Origin: G965202915 sp965202915
GTDB taxonomy: Bacteria > Pseudomonadota > Gammaproteobacteria > Eutrophobiales > Eutrophobiaceae
Assembly (NCBI GenBank): GCA_965202915.1
Contig: OZ241847.1
Location: 2,418,001 to 2,482,000 of the forward strand
Direction of reading: 5' to 3'
Length of the DNA: 64,000 nt
The translations under genes were made by a program, and so were the position numbers. Positions 61,510-64,000 of the stretch are shown here, one piece after another. Below the pieces are notes generated by a model. The model saw only the letters and a program-made list of their open reading frames with translations. It did not search any database and had not been told where the DNA came from. Position 1 is the stretch's first letter. Every line of letters begins with the position of its first letter.

Positions 61510-62414
61510 AGACTCAATTGCTACTGATTGCCAAAGGATTTTGCATGGGTTCGGCCGACGTGGTGCCGGGCGTCAGCGGCGGCACAATGGCGTTTATTCT
61601 GGGTATTTATCAGCGGCTTATTAACGCGATTAAATCATTTGATGTGGTTTGGGCAAAGAGCATTCTCAAGCTGGATATGAAAGTGACCTTAAACCGGCCC
61701 GACTTTGTCTTTTTGATACCGCTGGCGACGGGGATTTTTTTGGCGTTGATGTTTTTTACCCGGGTGATTTCATTACCCGATCTGATTCGCAGCCATCCGG
61801 AATGGATCTACAGCCTGTTTTTTGGGCTGATTGCCGGTTCGATCATGGTGCTGGCGCAACAGACCGGCAGATTCAGCGGGCGCGGGATCATGGCATTATT
61901 GGCCGGCCTGCTGATCGGTTTTACGGTGGTCAATCTGGCACCGGTCAACGTGCCCAACACAGGCTGGGCCATTTTTATCTGCGGGGTGCTGGCCGCCACT
62001 GCAATGATGCTGCCGGGCGTATCCGGTTCTTTCATTTTGTTGCTGTTACAAAAATATGCCTATATCTTCGACGCGATTGGCCATTTTAAGTTTGCGATTG
62101 TGATTCCCTTTGTCCTGGGGGTGGCGGTCGGATTAATGTTATTTTCCCGCGTTCTTGCCTGGTTGTTGCTACGCTATTATCGGGTAACGGTGTTATTCAT
62201 TCTGGGCGTCCTCACGGCTTCTTTATGGGTGGTTTGGCCGTTTCAGAATCGTCAGTTCGAGATAGTCCGGCAAACCGAGCGTCTGGTCGGCTCTGAGCCT
62301 TATTGGCCGACGGCGATATCGACTGAGGTGGCGATTGCAATCGGCATAATGATCTGCGGATTCTTGCTGGTGCTGATCCTGGATTATGGCAAATCGATCC
62401 ACAAAACCGGTTGA
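61506..62414 (+). CDS. DUF368 membrane protein (PopT-type undecaprenyl phosphate translocase family)
   Basis: The 302-residue protein starts at GTG, overlapping hemE by 4 bases. It begins LLIAKGFCMGSADVVPGVSGGTMAFILGIY, in which the G-x-A-x-x-V-P-G-V-S-G-G-T-x-A block (in parts GSADVVPGVSGGT) is the DUF368 signature. A second copy, TAMMLPGVSGSFILLLLQKY, lies near residue 160, giving an inverted-repeat membrane fold of 8-9 helices. DUF368 proteins have been shown to recycle the lipid carrier undecaprenyl phosphate across the membrane (PopT), so a role in envelope synthesis is likely. Confidence 0.88.
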   Translation: MKTQLLLIAKGFCMGSADVVPGVSGGTMAFILGIYQRLINAIKSFDVVWAKSILKLDMKVTLNRPDFVFLIPLATGIFLALMFFTRVISLPDLIRSHPEWIYSLFFGLIAGSIMVLAQQTGRFSGRGIMALLAGLLIGFTVVNLAPVNVPNTGWAIFICGVLAATAMMLPGVSGSFILLLLQKYAYIFDAIGHFKFAIVIPFVLGVAVGLMLFSRVLAWLLLRYYRVTVLFILGVLTASLWVVWPFQNRQFEIVRQTERLVGSEPYWPTAISTEVAIAIGIMICGFLLVLILDYGKSIHKTG

Positions 62415-62473
62415 TTTTTTTGCCGTGATGAAGTTATCGCCATGATCATACTTGTGACCGTGGGCTCATAGTC

Positions 62474-64000
62474 ATGCCTTTGTCGGAGATCATTCTGGTT
62501 GTGATGGGCTTATTGACCGTCGCGATGGCCGCCGCGGTGATATGCCGGAATATTCCCATTCCTTATACCGTGTTCCTGGTCGTGCTCGGCGTGTTCGGCG
62601 GCTGGCTGGCGCGATCATATTCTCAGTTTGAATTATTACTGCAATTCCAATTAACCCCGGAGCTGGTGTTATTTTTGTTCCTGCCGGCGTTGATATTTGA
62701 ATCTTCTTTTAATCTCGACGCGCGACAATTAATAAAGGACCTGGCCCCGATAATGGCCCTGGCTATTCCGGCCGTATTGGTGTCCACGATAATGATCGCC
62801 GCCGGTCTGTGGTTGACTCTGGACATGCAAATCATGCTGGCATTGTTATTTGGCGCGTTGATCTCGGCAACCGACCCGGTGGCGGTCATCGCCCTGTTCA
62901 AAGAATTGGGCGCCCCGCACCGATTGACCGTGTTGGTGGAGGGTGAATCGCTGTTGAATGATGCAACCGCCATCGTGCTGTTTAATATTATCCTGGGTTT
63001 GACCATCAGCGGCTCCATCGAAGCCGGCGGCGCGGGTGGGGTGGTGGTTGAATTTATGCGCGTGTTTTTGGGTGGGATAGTGGTGGGCGCGGCGATGGGG
63101 GTGATCGTGAGTGAGTGTCTGTATCGTCTGGCCGCCGGGGTGAATTTTTATATGGTTATGTCGGTGGTGTTGGCCTATTCCAGTTTTGCCGTTGCCGAGC
63201 ATATATTGCACGTGTCCGGCGTCATGGCGGTTGTTTCCGCGGCGATTGCGCTGGGGATATTTGGGGTAAGCCGTATTCCCCAGGGGGCAACCACGATGGT
63301 GAAGGAAACCTGGGAAGTGATCGCACTGGTTTGTAATTCATTGTTGTTTCTGCTGGTGGGTTTATCGGTCGATATCATGCTGCTGCTGGACCGCGCCGAG
63401 GTGATCATAGTGGCAATCTTTTTGGTATTGCTGTCACGGGCGGCAACCGTCTATTCCATGGTGCCCGCGGCAATACGACTTTTTCGGCTGCCGCGGGTGT
63501 CGCTGGGGGAACGGCACATCATGTGGTGGGGAGGCCTAAAGGGCAGCCTGGCCATGGCGATGGTTTTGCTGTTGCCGGAAGATCTGCCGGCGAAACCATT
63601 GTTGCTCGATATGACCCTGGGCGTGGTGTTGTTTTTATTACTGGTCAATGCCACCACGATCAGACCGTTAATTCATGCCCTGGGCATAGATCGCCTGACT
63701 GAAGATGAACAAGAGGAGTTAAAAAATGGAGTATTTCAGGCACAACGACACGCCGATGGCATGTTGCAGCGGTTTCATGACGCGGAGTTAATGTCCCACG
63801 GCACCCGGCGGCTGATCCGGGATAAATTGCAAAAAGTCCTGGCATTATATGACCTTGAATCCGAGCATAGACGAGATCTTCGCTATCTGTTCATCTCTGC
63901 ACTGCGGGTTGAACAGGAGGAATTAAAGCATCTTCATGATATAGGGTTGTTGCAGCATTACACTTATTTTGATATTAACAACAGCCTGCAACGCGACCGG
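62474..64000 (+). CDS. NhaP/CPA1-type cation:proton antiporter, 3' end cut by window
   Basis: The frame from the ATG at 62474 stays open through base 64000 (509 codons), so the 3' end lies beyond the window. About 12 helices are present, with the CPA1 motifs FLPALIFESSF near 76, SATDPVAVIALFKELG near 137 and EGESLLNDATAIVLFN near 160. The Asp of ATDP and NDA are in place, so sodium or potassium/proton exchange is likely. From about residue 400 a soluble helical C-terminal region (TEDEQEELK, then MLQRFHDAELMSHGT) follows, a regulatory cytosolic tail. A 59-base gap separates it from the PopT gene. Confidence 0.9.
   Translation, partial: MPLSEIILVVMGLLTVAMAAAVICRNIPIPYTVFLVVLGVFGGWLARSYSQFELLLQFQLTPELVLFLFLPALIFESSFNLDARQLIKDLAPIMALAIPAVLVSTIMIAAGLWLTLDMQIMLALLFGALISATDPVAVIALFKELGAPHRLTVLVEGESLLNDATAIVLFNIILGLTISGSIEAGGAGGVVVEFMRVFLGGIVVGAAMGVIVSECLYRLAAGVNFYMVMSVVLAYSSFAVAEHILHVSGVMAVVSAAIALGIFGVSRIPQGATTMVKETWEVIALVCNSLLFLLVGLSVDIMLLLDRAEVIIVAIFLVLLSRAATVYSMVPAAIRLFRLPRVSLGERHIMWWGGLKGSLAMAMVLLLPEDLPAKPLLLDMTLGVVLFLLLVNATTIRPLIHALGIDRLTEDEQEELKNGVFQAQRHADGMLQRFHDAELMSHGTRRLIRDKLQKVLALYDLESEHRRDLRYLFISALRVEQEELKHLHDIGLLQHYTYFDINNSLQRDR

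Overview
The window is from the chromosome of a gammaproteobacterium. The best taxonomic evidence is gene order. The block smpB / ratA-ratB / bamE / fur / recN / nadK, the pairs rnfE-nth and topA-tsaC, and a ccmEFGHI run are all typical of Gammaproteobacteria. No species can be named from the sequence alone. A cbb3 oxidase and a full cytochrome c maturation tail point to respiratory life at low oxygen. There are no tRNA or rRNA genes, no CRISPR array and no intact insertion sequence that I can recognise.

Layout. 1-105 is the tail of a murU-like gene. 179-11618 (minus strand) is one long MSHA-type pilus / type II secretion-like operon: mshL, mshN, mshE, mshG, mshI-like, mshJ-like, mshK-like and two pilin-like genes. 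It has no mshM and no obvious major pilin. glmU follows at 11904, then an AT-rich sulfotransferase gene broken by an in-frame amber codon. tsaC and topA are on the minus strand. 17867-22588 encodes a very large secreted repeat protein whose reading frame crosses a run of 24 C residues just after the start, so it looks like a phase-variable surface protein. 23402-28076 is ccmEFGHI. A cyanophycinase-like protein lacking its catalytic serine follows.

29362-35912 (minus) is a cbb3 oxidase operon in unusual form. CcoN is followed by a CcoO fused to the di-heme part of CcoP, then CcoS, a separate 79-residue CcoP-type membrane anchor, two tiny membrane proteins, a SafE-like protein and the copper ATPase CcoI. 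A strong terminator separates it from an upstream minus-strand trio: a cupredoxin-like protein, a Tat-exported metallophosphoesterase and a cytochrome c. An orphan rnfE with nth, then smpB, a sodium-coupled transporter, ratAB, bamE, fur, recN and nadK follow. 46885-49359 holds a DoxX-like gene and a DCC/lipase-maturation-factor fusion. 49508-59458 encodes a second giant secreted repeat protein (3316 residues). The window ends with a DUF6116 gene, a rhodanese, hemE, a DUF368 (PopT-type) gene and an NhaP-type antiporter that runs off the end.

What may be new. The two giant proteins share a C-terminal module of two dockerin-like calcium loops, each followed by an ILYY-type motif, although their repeat regions differ. 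They have Sec signal peptides but no recognisable anchor of another kind, so this module may be an attachment or sorting tag. One of them appears to be switched by the homopolymer tract. A family of 16-18 base CCC/GGG mini-repeats also recurs at three or four sites, once inside the start of rnfE. All functional calls rest on reading the sequence and on knowledge of the families; no database search was run.
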